Shown here: positions 9,735-21,733 of the stretch, piece after piece
Position numbering within the stretch: the first letter of the stretch is position 1
How the letters are laid out: the number at the start of each line of letters is the position of its first letter
Assembly: GCA_963682095.1 (NCBI GenBank)
Contig: OY821757.1
Coordinates: forward strand, 32,651,700 to 32,715,699
Source of the DNA: Potentilla sterilis
Taxonomy: Eukaryota; Streptophyta; Magnoliopsida; Rosales; Rosaceae
Direction: 5' to 3'
DNA length: 64,000 bases
Position numbers and translations under genes: made by a program
The notes under the pieces: model-generated
Told to the model about the DNA's origin: nothing
Database searches by the model: none
The model's input: the letters and a program-made list of their open reading frames with translations, nothing else

Positions 9735-10653
9735 GTTGTAACATGGATTGTACTTTATTGGTTTTTAATTCTTTGTATTTAAACATACTTTTGTCTATGA
9801 AATATGTTTTAATTTCTGGATTTATTTTTGGTATTGATAATTATATATGGGATCTTTGGATCTTTGTTATAAATGTTTGGGATTTTTGTATATAATTGCC
9901 GATTTATGCATGTGATATGATTTAATATGTTTTATGGGCAGTAGGATTTTGAATGTGTTCTTGATTTAATTAGGTTTATCTCCATAATTCGTGTGCAACC
10001 GAAGGAGATGTCTAGATGCAATCGTAGGCCATGGTTGTTATCTAGGTGTTGAATTCATATGCCGATTTAATATATGTTGGATCATACGCATGTTATGTTT
10101 TGATATGTATTTATCTAAGGGCTAGAGTAATTCTGGAAATTTACATGTCGATGTGAGATGAGTGACGCCATACTTGCTAACATGTTCCAATTCGACATAT
10201 TGTGCTTATGTGCTATTTGTGTTTAATTTCTACGCATTGTATTATTAAACCGACTAGTACCATGTTTAGGATTACACGCATGTTGGATTCTAAATACTTG
10301 TGATGTCTTGAATAATTAGAATAACCGCATTGGCTCTAATTAAATTGGAACTTAATTGATCTTGAATTCGATATTTGCTGCTGCCCCTATTACTTGTTTT
10401 AATTTTGTTGCATGTATAATGAGATTTGTGTTTGGTGATTGTGTGGAAGATGTTGATCATATGTAAATAATAATTTAGGATATAAAAATCGTAAAAATCA
10501 GTAGGTATTTTAGTTTAAAAAAAAATCGATACCCCCTTTGTGCAATACTTTATGTGATTGAAAGCCCTTGATTTCCCCGGATAGAACGATCCCTACTTGT
10601 CAATACTACACTCGACACAAGAAGGGTATTATGTGTATGAAGTTGTTTTGCAG
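9735..10653 (+). other. Candidate 5'-UTR intron inside the LTR of element A
   Basis: A donor-like AAG|GTTGTA follows the C/A-rich leader at 9734/9735. An acceptor-like TTGTTTTGCAG ends at 10653. The DNA between is T-rich. B, C, both of their solo LTR relatives and the LARD LTR share this layout, but splicing is unproven. Confidence 0.35.
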
Positions 10654-10683
10654 GTACTTTGTGTTTGGATTACACCTCCATCA

Positions 10684-11696
10684 ACTACGTGTTAAAAATT
10701 ACGAAAAATAAAAAAGAAAAATGAGGGAAAATTAATGGTATGACAAAAAAGTTCACTCTCGTTGGTATTATGAGGTCCCTAGAAGGATAAAAAGTTGGGT
10801 ATTGCTGGATTTCAAGAACGTCAAAAATCGAACGAAACTTGATGATTTGTTAAAATTCCAAGCAAAATGGGGTGAAATTGAAGCAATGAGTTAAAAGATC
10901 ATCCTTGTCGGTTTTGGGAGGTCCTTAGAAGACTAAAAAGTTGGGTTTTGGTGGGTGTAAAAGAACCTCAATTCACTTACGATCCTTAACTACGTGTTAA
11001 AAATTACGAAAAATAAAAAAGAAAAATGAGGGAAATTAATGATATGACAAAAAAGTTCACTCTCGTTGGTATTATGAGGTCCCTAGAAGGATAAAAAGTT
11101 GGGTATTGCTGGATTTCGAGAACGTCAAAAATCGAACGAAACTTGATGATTTGTTAAAATTCCAAGCAAAATGGGGTGAAATTGAAGCAATGAGTTAAAA
11201 GATCATTCTTGTAGGTTTTGGGAGGTCCTTAGAAGACTAAAAAGTTGGGTTTTGGTGGGTGTAAAAGAACCTCAATTCACTTACGATCCTTAACTACTAG
11301 TTAAAACTTAGTGAAAAATGCCAATAAAAATTGGTGAAAATTAATGATATGACAAAAAAGTTCACTCTCGTTGGTATTATGAGGTCCCTAGAAGGATAAA
11401 AAGTTGGGTTTTTGTGGATTTCGAGAACGTCAAAAATCGAATGGAACTTGATGATTTGTTTAAATTTCAAGAAAAATGGGGTGAAATTGAAGCAATGAGT
11501 TAAAAGATCTTTCTTGTAGGTTTTGGGTGGTCCAAAGAATACTAAAAAGTTGGGTTTTGGTGGGTGTAAAAGAACCTCAATTCACTTACGATCCTTAACT
11601 ACGTGTTAAAAATTACGAAAAATAAAAAAGAAAAATGAGGGAAAATTAATGATATGACAAAAAAGTTCACTCTCGTTGGTATTATGAGGTCCCTAG
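10684..11696. repeat. Satellite of about 305 bp, 3.3 tandem copies
   Basis: Repeats of the phrase TTAACTAC place unit starts at 10683, 10988, 11292 and 11597, spacings of 305, 304 and 305 bp. The last unit is cut at 11696 by the next LTR. Within each unit, two halves share a GAGGTCC-TTAGAAG-AAAAAGTTGGGT core about 146 bp apart (10772 and 10918), so the unit looks like an old dimer of monomers of about 150 bp. The family is not one I recognise. It holds no gene and is the target DNA of element A and apparently of C. Confidence 0.88.
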
Positions 11697-13995
11697 TGAT
11701 GGAGGTGTTATCCAAGCACAAAATACCTGCAAAACAACTACATACAAATAATACCCTTCTTGTGTCGAGTGTAGTATTGACAAGTAGGGATCGTTCTATC
11801 CGGGGAAATCAAGGGTTTTCAATCACACAAAGCATTGTATTTGAAGGGGTTTTTACGATTTCTTTAATTTATTTACCTACTGATTTTTTTACGAAAATTA
11901 TAAATCCTAGATTAATATCTACAATTGATCATCACCTTTCACACAATCACCAAACACGAATCGCATTACACATGCAATAAAATTAAAACAAGTAATAGGG
12001 CAGCAAGCAAAAAACGATTTCAAGATTTATTAAGCTCCAATTTAATTAGGGCCAACGCAGCTTATCCTAATTATTCAAGACATCACAAGTATTTAGAATC
12101 CGAAACGCGCGCAATCCTAAACATGGTACTAATCGGTTTAATAACACAACGCATGTAAATTAAACACAAAAAGCACATAAGCACATATTGTCGAATTGAA
12201 ACATGTTAGCAAGTATGACGTCACTCATCTCACATCGACATGTAAATTTCCATAATTACTCTAACCCTTAGATTAATACATATCAAAACCAACAACGCGT
12301 GTGAATCAACATGTATTAAATCGGCATATGAATTTAACATCTAGATAACACTCGTGGCCTGCGAATGCATCTAGACATCTCCTTCGGTTCCCCACGAATC
12401 AAGGAAATAAACCTAATTAAAATCAAGAAACATGCTAAAGCTACTGCCCAACATACCATATTTAATTAAACATATGCATAATTCGGCAATCACATACAAA
12501 ATATCCAAACAATTATAACAAAGATCCGAAGATCCCATATATGATATTCAATACCGAAATTAAAACCAAAAACCAAAACATACTTCATAGACAAAGTTAT
12601 GTTTAAATACAAAGTAACAAAAACCAAAATAATACAATCCATGTTACAACCTTGGTTAAGATTCGGCAAGGATTGGTGAGATGGTGATCGAATTGATGTG
12701 AGAATATGGTGGATTCGGCTTTGCTCCTTGGTATGAAATTTCTGAAAATAATTTGGCAGGGATTCGGCAAGGATTTTGTGGAGGGAGAGATCATGATTTT
12801 CTGAATACAATGTGTGGTATTTATAGAAGCAAAGGAGAGCTAGGGTTCGGCCAAGAAGTGAAGCACAAGAAACCGAAACCAAGTGGGATTGGGTTTCGGC
12901 AAGAGTATTTTTTTCCACCGAAATTCTTCTTTTCTTTTTCTTTAATTCGGCAATAAGTCTTCTCTTCATGCATATTGCTGCCGAATATCTCTTCAAAAAA
13001 TCTTCAATTTAGTCCTCATTTTAATTCGGCAATGAATCAAGCTTCAATGAGGTCCACATGCATTCCAACCTTTTCTCCTTTCTTCTTATCCGAATTTTCT
13101 AGATAATGGCTGAATAAATGCCATGTTATCTTGCATCCTTGCCGAAATATACTTTGATTCCTCTTCAAAAATTCTCCTTTAATTCGGCAAAGAATCCATG
13201 CAAAATGTTACAAGGAAACCAAATCCGATTTGGTTTCCTCCTCTTTCTTTCTTTCTTCACGGCATGGACTCTGATTCTTCCGAAAATTCTCCCAAAAATC
13301 CTCCATTAATCTTCTCTTTAATTCCTGAAAATAAGAATAAGAATTAAATTAAAAAGAAGATAAAAAGATGTAGCACAATTATCATGAGTAAGAGTCCTAG
13401 ATAGATAAGGAATCCTAGTCCAACAAGGAGTTGTATTTTCAATGAAATTCTTTCGACGATTCAAAAACGTCAAGCGTTTGTAGACTCCTTGTTCGACTAA
13501 AACTCTTCACTCGTAGACTTCAATTAGGACTCAAACTCGTAGAATCCTTATCCAATTGGGATTCCTACTTTAGTAAGGATTCCTTTTCCAAATAGAGTTC
13601 TACTTGAAAAAGGAGTCCTAGTCAAGTCAAACTCTTATTAGGAATCCTAGTTCAATAAGGACTCCATCATAATTATGCATTTTTATCAATTTATTGCACA
13701 AATCGATTCCACACAAATATTAGAAACGACGAAAGATAAAGAAATCAGTTCCGACAAGTTTCCTAGTCAAAACAGGTTTCCTAGTCCAAACAGGATTCCT
13801 AGTACAACAAGGAGTCCTACTCAAACTAAAACTCTTCACAAATCGACATTTCTGCATTTTTAGCTCAGTTTATTCACCAACACTTGCCAACGACTCTAAC
13901 ATGACTCAATGACTCTATATTACAACAATAAGGGAAAAGAAATGCATAAATGGGGGTAAAACATATTAAGAACGTCGCATTTTATGCTCCTATCA
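11697..13995 (-). repeat. 3' LTR of element B (2299 bp)
   Basis: On the plus strand it runs from TGATGGAGG to GCTCCTATCA. It shares a GCGCGC-containing stretch with the solo LTR at 60159-62473, so these two form one LTR subgroup, apart from A and C. The TATA box is at 12828-12835 on the minus strand. Confidence 0.92.
12828..12835 (-). promoter_or_regulatory. TATA box in 3' LTR of element B
   Basis: TATAAATA on the minus strand is in the same place relative to the LTR ends as in element A. Confidence 0.7.
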
Positions 13996-14009
13996 ACTAC
14001 CCCACACTT
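13996..14009 (-). other. Polypurine tract, element B
   Basis: The minus strand reads AAGTGTGGGGTAGT, the same as in A, and touches the LTR start. Confidence 0.85.
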
Positions 14010-15858
14010 AGCCTTTGCTAGTCCCTTAGCAAAACAAATAAAAAGACTCAACACTACAGCCCCTAAAATGATTGTCTCAGGATCTTTAAACACATAGCTT
14101 TCAAGTTAAGCATTCAATGTAAGCACAATAATCCCAAGCGTCATAGACATGTATCATGGCATGAACAAGTAAGAAACGAAAATCACAGGTAATGACATGT
14201 TATGTTGATTTCATCCTCCTCACTAGGCGTACTCTCTTCTTTTCACTCATGATATGGCAATATTCACTCAAAGTATATGCAAGAAAATAGATTAAGAGTT
14301 ACAAAGAGTAACTTGCATATTTCATCAAATAAAGGCACTTTGTGAATAGATCTTTCAGGAAAAACTTCATATAACAACTATGTGCACCGATGAACCAAAG
14401 CCATATGCTCACTCTTGACAAAAATCTCCACATACAAAGTTCACCTATTATTCGAATCATGAGAGATCTTACATGGGAAAATAATGGGGCTAGGCATAAG
14501 GAATTCGCATTTAGAATAGTGGTGAGAAATTGTCACCAAGACTTAGTAAAGCTCAATACTCCTTATGACTACACTTCAATGGGCCAAATTAAAACTTGTT
14601 GGGCCCAAACTTCATTCTTTTCTTTCCCATAACATAGTGAATAAGAACAAAGGTCAAGTATAACAATAATAGACCTTCAAATCATCACAACTCCAAGTTC
14701 ACCATAAAAATTTCGTCCAAATCTTTTTTTCTATTGCCGAATTCATTAATTTTTCTCGGATCAATTATTTTTCTTCTTTTTCTATCCGAATTTTCTCTTT
14801 TCTTTTCTTTTGTTCGGCATACATAAATTTCATGCATAAATTTCATGCATTTGGACAAGTTCACCCCACACTTACTTCACAACATCACTTCAAATAACAA
14901 ATTCCAATTAAACTTTACCAAGTCTTGACAACAATGGTTAGGATATACTATTCTAAGCTTAAGGAAAGTGTATCATGGTGATGAAAGAAATAGCTCAATG
15001 TCGGCTCAAGGGGGTTAAAACTAAGGAGTCCCACGACGGGCACAAATAGGCATATGCTTTATTTGGCATGGTGGTAATCCTAACAAGATCATCTCAATCA
15101 TATTCGAAATCAAGGCATGTCATGAATAATAGTCTCAAAAATCGTCAAAAGTGAGTTCTAGCATTCTAGAGTTCATTAAAATCTATGGCACATAATCATT
15201 GAATAATCAAAGAATGATGAAGTTTTGAAAAATTCTGCCCATTTTTATCACTCAAGAAGGAAAGTATTTGGCATTAAAGCTCACAAAGGTTATTATGGAA
15301 CAAAATCAACACAACAAACATGCTTCTTACACAATTAAGTTCAAGTCTCAAATGTTCATACCAATCACAAAGTCCATGAAACTCACAATTATTTTCAAGA
15401 TTATGCAAAACCATCATCTATGTATTCAAAGATATAATCATCATAGACTATTTTAGGGGCACCTAAGACTCAAAAAGAAAAATTAAAATTAAAAAGCAAC
15501 GAAAATTACAAAAAGCTACGAAAATTTCTTTTTATTTTTCTGATTTTCTGATTTTTTATTTTCTTTTCTTTTTATGACTCAAAACAAAAACAAAAACAAA
15601 AACAAAGATGTGAAACATGTATCCCTACCCCACACTTAGAAAATTACATTGTCCTCAATGTACACAAATTATGTAGTAATTTTCAAGCATTTGATAATTC
15701 ACAAGTTCCACATTTATACAATTCAACCAAAAAGAGTTTAGGGTTTAGAAATTCAAACTCTCGTAGACGGCTCCTTCACAATTTTGGTTGAAATGGGTTC
15801 CCTCCCATGCAGCACTTAATGTTTATAGTCTACTCAGCCTAGACTCTTCTCCATATCA
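14010..15858 (-). other. Non-coding 3' region of element B
   Basis: This is collinear with 6513-8349 of A, including the block at 14993-15050 and both internal tract-like sites. No gene is seen; short open frames here are not shared with A. The Lys-rich frame of A is broken in this copy. Confidence 0.75.
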
Positions 15859-18800
15859 TCAGGATCTTGGTGCGTCTCTAAATCGTATCTCCTCAATGGT
15901 GTGCTCCTCAAAAGGTTCGTAGTAAGGTTTAAGTCGATGACCATTCACCTTGAACGCTTTTCCTGTTTCAATACTTTGAATTTCTATTGCACCATGAGAA
16001 AAAACATTAGTAACAATATAGGGACCAGCCCAACGAGAACGCAATTTTCCAGGAAATAATCTAAGACGAGAATGATACAACAAGACTTTTTGGCCAATAT
16101 GAAACTTTTTGCCTCTTATCATCTTGTCATGATACAACTTCGTCTTCTCCTTGTAAATCCACGCAGCATCATATGCTTCATTCCTGATTTCCTCAAGCTC
16201 GCTCAACTGCAATTTCCTGTGAAGTCCAGCCTTGTCAAGCTCCATGTTGAATTGCTTGACCGCCCACCATGCTCTATGCTCCAAGTCTACTGGAAGATGG
16301 CACGCCTTGCCATATGTAAGCCGAAATGGAGACATCCCAATGGGTGTCTTGTATGCCGTTCTGTAAGCCCAAAGTGCATCATCAAGTCTGTCACTCTAAT
16401 CTTTCCTTGATGGGCCCACAGTTTTCTCCAATATGCTCTTGATCTCTCTGTTGGACACTTCCGCCATTCCGCTTGTCTGAGGGTGATTAGGTGTGGATAC
16501 CTTATGGGTGACTCCATATCTTCTTAGTAAAGCCTCAATTGTTCTGTTGCATAAATGAGAACCTCCATCGCTTATAAGCACACGAGGTACTCCAAACCTG
16601 GAAAATATGTTAGTTCTCAAGAAACCTGCAACAACTTTAGAATCATTAGTCCTTGTGGCTTTCGCCTCCACCCATTTAGACACATAATCAACAGCCAACA
16701 AGATATAAAGAAAGCCCTTCGATGAAGGAAAAGGTCCCATAAAATCTATACCCCATACATCAAATATTTCGACAAAGATCATATAAGTAAGGGGCATTTG
16801 GTCTCTCTTACCAATGTTACCTGTCCTTTGGCACCTATCACATGTCATACAAAATGTGTATGCATCCTTGAAAATCGTGGGCCAATAAAATCCGCTTTCT
16901 AATATCTTGAGGGCTGTCCTCTTAGCTCCAAAGTGTCCTCCACACGCCTCATTGTGGCAAAATGCTAGGATCGGCCTATGCTCTTCTTGTGGCACACAAC
17001 GTCTTATAACTTGATCACTACAAGTCCTCCAAAGATATGGATCATCCCATATGTACTGTCTTGCATTCTTTTTAATCCTTGTCTTGGCTGCCTGCAAACA
17101 TGTACTTGGAAAAGTTTTAGTAACTAAATAATTGACAATGTCTGCATACCAAGGTTCTTTTGTGTCCACTCGAAAAAGCTGCTCATCTGGGAAAGTTTCC
17201 TGAAGTGGCAACGTTTCCTCCTTTCTCACAATCCTGCTCAAGTGATCCGCCACAACATTTTCGCTCCCCTTCTTGTCCTTGATTTCGATGTCAAACTCTT
17301 GGAGTAAGAGAATCCATCGAATCAAGCGTGGCTTAGCATCTTTCTTCTTCATCAGATATCTAAGGGCTGCATGATCAGAATATACAATCACTTTAGAATT
17401 CAAAAGATATGAACGAAATTTTTCTAAAGCAAAAATAACAGCCAACAGTTCTTTCTCAGTAGTAGAGTAATTTAATTGAGCATCATTAAGTGTGCGAGAA
17501 GCATAATAAATAGCATTCGGCTTCTTCTCTTTTCTCTGTCCAAGCACTGCTCCAACTGCATAGTCTGAAGCATCACACATGATCTCAAATGGTAGGCTCC
17601 AGTCAGGTGGCGCCATTATTGGTGCCGACGTCAACAACTTCTTCAACATGACAAATGCATCTTCACACCCTTTGTCCCATATGAATGGAACATCCTTCTG
17701 CAATAAGGCACAAATGGGCTTGGCCACCAACGAAAAATCCTTGATGAACCTCCTATAAAAACCTGCATGGCCAAGAAACGAACGTACCTCCCTTACAGTT
17801 GTAGGGGAGGGTAAGTGAAGCATAATATCAATCTTGGCCCTATCTACCTCAATACCCTTTGCAGAAATTATGTGTCCTAAAACTATCCCTTGTTTTACCA
17901 TGAAATGACATTTTTCCCAATTAAGTACAAGGTTAGTTTCTACACATCTTTTCAGGATTAATTCCAAATTCTCTAAACATGCATCAAAGTCTTTTCCATA
18001 AACACTAAAATCATCCATAAAGACTTCAATGATGTTCTCAATATAATCGCTGAAAATGGAATACATACAACGTTGAAATGTACCTGGTGCGTTGCATAGA
18101 CCAAAAGGCATGTGTCGATAGGCAAACGTACCAAAGGGACATGTGAACGTTGTCTTTTCCTGATCATCTGGGTGAATGCATATCTGATTGTAACCGCTGT
18201 ACCCATCCAAGAAGCAATAGAATTCGTGCCCAGCTAATCTCTCCAACATCTGGTCCATGAAAGGCAAAGGCCTGTGATCCTTTCGAGTAGTAGCATTCAG
18301 CTTTCTGTAGTCGATGCACATCCTATGACCTGTCACTAATCGTTGGGGCACGAGTTCATCCTTGTCGTTCTTCACAACCGTGACTCCACTCTTCTTAGGT
18401 ACAACTTGGACAGGTGCAATCCACTGGCTATCTGAGATGGGATAAATGACTCCACAATCCAGTAATTTGATCACCTCGTCCTTCACAATCTTCATCATAG
18501 GGGGATGTAATCGTCTCTGACCCTCCCTAGTAGGCTTGGCTCCTTCCTCAAGTAAGATCCTATGGACACAAGTTGTAGGGCTGATTCCCTTGATATCCGC
18601 CAACGTCCATCCAATGGCGGTCTTGTTCCTCTTCAGCATGCTAGTTAACCGTGCTTCCTGCTGCTCACTCAGCTGTGATGACACAATAACTGGTAGTGTG
18701 TCATCATCTCCCAAGTACACATACTTCAAATGATCTGGAAGCACCTTGAGTTCTAAAATAGGGGGCTGTTCCACAGATGGTAAAATTTTATTAGTGGAAA

Positions 18801-18873
18801 TGGGAATTGACATATACTTACATGACTTTTTAATGTGGGGCGATGCCTCTAGCTCGGCAACAATGTTCATCAT
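15859..18873 (-). pseudogene. pol: pol of element B, one nonsense codon
   Basis: The frame matches pol of A along its length and keeps RT (usual MPFGLCNAP form and FMDDF), RNase H and the integrase zinc site and catalytic core. A Trp codon after the integrase catalytic Glu has become TAG (16396-16398). The frame then stays open to 15859. A product ending there would lose the GPY/F-like C-terminal part of integrase. The integrase YHPQTSG motif reads NHPQTSG. It is preceded by the conserved UAG-CAA-CUA stop at 18958-18960, in the same frame. Together with the loss of protease upstream, this makes B non-autonomous. Confidence 0.88.
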
Positions 18874-18943
18874 GCTTGGCTCAAATTTGAGCCGTGCATC
18901 CTTGGTACTCTTCTCCCCATTTGCGTCAATTCCGGCCCCTTGC

Positions 18944-20107
18944 TCAATAGCTAGTTGCTATTGATCCAAAGTTTCTGATAAAACCTGCGCAATAGCAAGG
19001 TTTTAAATCAACATTATAGCAAGGTTTTAAATCAACTAATCCACTTGAGTTAGAATTATTCACCTTGTGTGTCTCTGAGGTAGCGGGATCTTTTTCCATG
19101 TCCCTATTCTTCATCTTCTCGAGCTCAGCCTTGCTCGGTTTGCTCCTCTCGGCCTCATTGCCGTTTAAAACACCATCATTGCCGTGCTCCTCATTATTGC
19201 CGAGTGTCTCCCCATGCTTGGCATCAACTTGTACTAGCACGTCATCACCATCATGATGATGATCCACAAACACGTCCTCAACCTCCTTGAGTGCCGGCCC
19301 CTTCAAAACTTTACCACTCCTTGTGGTAATTGCATTTGCTTGCTCATTCTTGGGGTTCTTTATCACTCCTCCAGGTAATCTCCCTTGTTCCTGAATCTGC
19401 CCCATGAAATCCACAACCTTCCCCATCTGATTCTTCAACTCAGAAATGTCCTTGGTGTTCGAGGTTGTAGATTGCAACAATGTGTGAGTTGCATCGTTCA
19501 AAGACTTAAGCATGGCGTCATAGTTGGGATTTGACGATGCTTGTGCATTATTGTTGTAGAATTGTTGCTGCTGGGGCCTTGCAAATCCTTGGTATTGCCC
19601 TTGAGGTCTTGGCTGAAACGCCATTCCTCCTTGTGGTGCTTGTGGTGGCGCCATCTGTTGAGGGTTCTGAACATTGCTATTGTTGGCCCAACGAAAATTA
19701 GGGTGACCGTTGTACCTTGGATTGAAATTCTGGAAAGTGGAACGTTGCTGTCCTTGAAAACCAACCGAATTGGCTTCCTCAAAATTATCACTTCCACCAA
19801 CTTGTGGACACATATCTGCCGAATGACCTTCCATACTACACACCCCACAGACTTGGGCATGTTTCTGTTTCATAAACTGGGACATCATTTGAGTGAGTTT
19901 GCCCACATCTTCCTTAAGCTCCTTCACTGCACTAGATTCCTCATATCCACTGGCCTCACTGACTCGCCTTGAGGAAGTAGACCCGAACTGTTGTTGATTG
20001 GTGAAATGCATCTCCAACAAATTCTTAACTTCCTCTCTGCTTTTCTCCATTAAAGATCCACCAGCTGCTGAATCTAGAAATCTACGCTCCAAGGGACGCA
20101 ATCCTTC
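18944..20107 (-). pseudogene. gag-pro: gag of element B, 3' part, protease region deleted
   Basis: This holds the end of the Gag core (LRPLERR), the zinc knuckle, the Gln/Asn-rich stretch and ITTRSG. It then jumps from the SSGL region to the DLKPCYN region, so about 0.7 kb present in A (roughly 2665-3340) is missing, including the DLGA protease site. Beside the junction is a 24-bp tandem duplication (about 18993-19040) that repeats eight codons. The deletion shifts the frame, so translation ends at 18944 instead of the conserved UAG at 18958-18960. At 20107 the gene is cut by a solo LTR and resumes at 45823. Confidence 0.88.
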
Positions 20108-20594
20108 TGATGGGATCGCATGCGTGCACAATTTGTACCTGCAAAACAATCTCATACAAATAATACCCTTCTTTTGTCAATTGTAGTTAGGACAAGTAGG
20201 GATCGTTCGATCCGGGGAAATCAAGGGCTTTCAATCACACAAAGTATTGTATTTAAAGGGGGTTTACGATTTCTTTAATTTATTTACCTGCTAATTTATG
20301 AAAATTAATTCCTAGATTATTATATACAATTGATCATCATCTTTCGCACAATCACCAAACACAAATCTCATTACACATGCAACAAAATTAAAACAAGTAA
20401 TAGGGCAGCAAGCATATAACGAAGTCAAGATCAATTAAGTTCCAATTTAATTAGAGCCAATGCGGTATATCTAATTATTCAAAACATCATAAGTATTTAG
20501 AATCCAACATGCGTGTAATCCTAAACATGGTACTAATCAGTTTAATAACACAATGCGTAGAAATTAAACACAATTAGCACATAAGCACAATATG
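20108..20594 (-). repeat. Solo LTR in gag of B, left part
   Basis: This begins TGATGGGATC at 20108. The bases before it, CCTTC (20103-20107), recur right after the other part at 45823-45827, a clean 5-bp target duplication. With 43974-45822 it makes one LTR of about 2.33 kb and no internal region, so it is a solo LTR. It was later split by the LARD array. Confidence 0.9.
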
Positions 20595-20840
20595 TGATAG
20601 GAGCATTTTATGCGACGTTCTTAATATGTTTTTACCTCCATTTATGCTTTTCTTAATCCTTATTTGTGTAAGATCGAGTCATTAGAGTGAGTCTTGAGTC
20701 TTTGGCAGAAATAATATGAAATTGTGCGCAATGATATTGAATTAGAAAAGTTTCGGCAATTCCTAGTCAAACTAGGAATCCTAATTGAACCAGGAAAGTA
20801 AAAATGCTTTGTCGTTTCTAAAAACGATGAAGATTGAGAT

Positions 20841-20955
20841 TAGGAAACTTCTTTTGATTAGGAAACCTATTCGGATTAGGAAACCTAGCTTGTCTAGGAA
20901 ACTAAAATGAATTAGGAAATCGGATTGAACAAGGAAACCTATTTTGAATAGGGAA
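20841..20955 (+). repeat. 18-bp phased repeat in U3 of the LARD LTR
   Basis: The core TAGGAAACC, with small changes, starts at 20841, 20859, 20877, 20895, 20913, 20931 and 20949, exactly 18 bp apart. It recurs in the other four LTRs at steps of 5331 bp. Confidence 0.8.
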
Positions 20956-21534
20956 GATTATTCTTGCCGAAACTTACCATATTTATTTTCTTGACTTTTC
21001 AGAAAATATTTCCACAATTGAAATCTTGAAGCAAGAGGAAAAGAAGACCTAAAAAGGCAAGGAAAGTTCAGATGCAAATAGGAAAGAAGAGAAGAAACAT
21101 AAAGAACCCTGTTCAAATTCGGGCAGATTCCTGTCTGCAAACTTCCGGAATTTCTGCCGGACGAACCACAACGAATTTGGGGAAACCCTTTTATGGCGAG
21201 GAAGGCCTTTGAGTCTAGTTTCTTCAGGATTTGGAATCGCATCAAAATCTTTCCTGAGTAAAAAGTTATGCAAGAATCATTGCCGAAAGGTCAGTCTGCC
21301 GATTTCAGAAAAGAAGAAAAGAAGAAGGAAGGTTTGGCCGGTTTGTCCTAGCTACAAAAGGGAAGGTTTAATTGCTGAATCATACAAGGAAAGGGACATT
21401 ATTCTTACATCAAATTGGTAAGAAACCTTTGTGCAATAAGGAAAAGAATTCAGCCAAAATTAGAAAAGGAAGGAACTCTCAATACTTGCCTGTTTTGCAC
21501 CAATCCTTAATGGCTAGGGTTTTCCTTTGCTCCC

Positions 21535-21542
21535 TATATATT
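21535..21542 (+). promoter_or_regulatory. TATA box in the LARD LTR
   Basis: TATATATT lies in a CTCCCTATATATTGAG context about 0.94 kb into the LTR. The equivalents in LTRs 2-5 start at 26866, 32197, 37528 and 42859, so the array holds five potential promoters facing the same way. Confidence 0.7.
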
Positions 21543-21733
21543 GAGGCCGGCTGCCTCTCTTCAAAATCATCACATTCTACACGAAAATACTAGCCAAAGT
21601 TCTGCCAAAGTTCTCTCAAGTGAAGGAAGAAAATCCTCAAGCCGAAACACATCCATCCTCCCACCACAAAATCGCAAGAATCCTCACCTACCTTCATCCG
21701 TGCACTCCACCACTTCTTGCCGAATCTTCCAAG

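Larger units (their letters stand above)
1..10683 (+). mobile_element. Element A: Athila-like Ty3/gypsy LTR retrotransposon, 5' end outside window
   Basis: In order the element shows a leader, gag-pro, pol, a long non-coding 3' region, a polypurine tract and an LTR of 2320 bp that begins TGATAGG and ends CCATCA. The domain order PR-RT-RH-INT is that of Ty3/gypsy (Metaviridae). The RT motifs CIDYRKLN, CFLDGYSGYNQI and FMDDFSVYG are typical of the plant Athila/Tat branch, and there is no chromodomain. Compared with element B, about 1.3 kb of leader and the 5' LTR lie left of the window, so full length would be about 14 kb. Both coding frames are open, which makes A the only copy here that could still be autonomous. 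It lies in the 305-bp satellite, and the 3' flank starts ACTAC, the likely target duplication. Confidence 0.93.
8364..10683 (+). repeat. 3' LTR of element A (2320 bp)
   Basis: The ends are TGATAGGAGC and CCTCCATCA, with TG/CA termini. U3 carries an 18-bp phased repeat (8541-8613 and about 8775-8820) and many TTCGGCAA or TTGCCGAA motifs. A TATA box lies at 9565. A C/A-rich transcript-leader-like stretch follows, then a T-rich stretch to 10653. The LTR resembles that of C more than those of B or the LARD. An antisense open frame at 9161-9598 is shared with the LTR of C but looks accidental. Confidence 0.93.

Noticed and set aside
13675..13863. 62-codon frame also seen at 52798-52986
   Set aside because: These are the two LTRs of B at the U3 18-bp repeat; the frame arises from the repeat.
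16396..16398. Frameshift in pol of B
   Set aside because: Both parts are in one frame; the break is a single Trp-to-TAG change.
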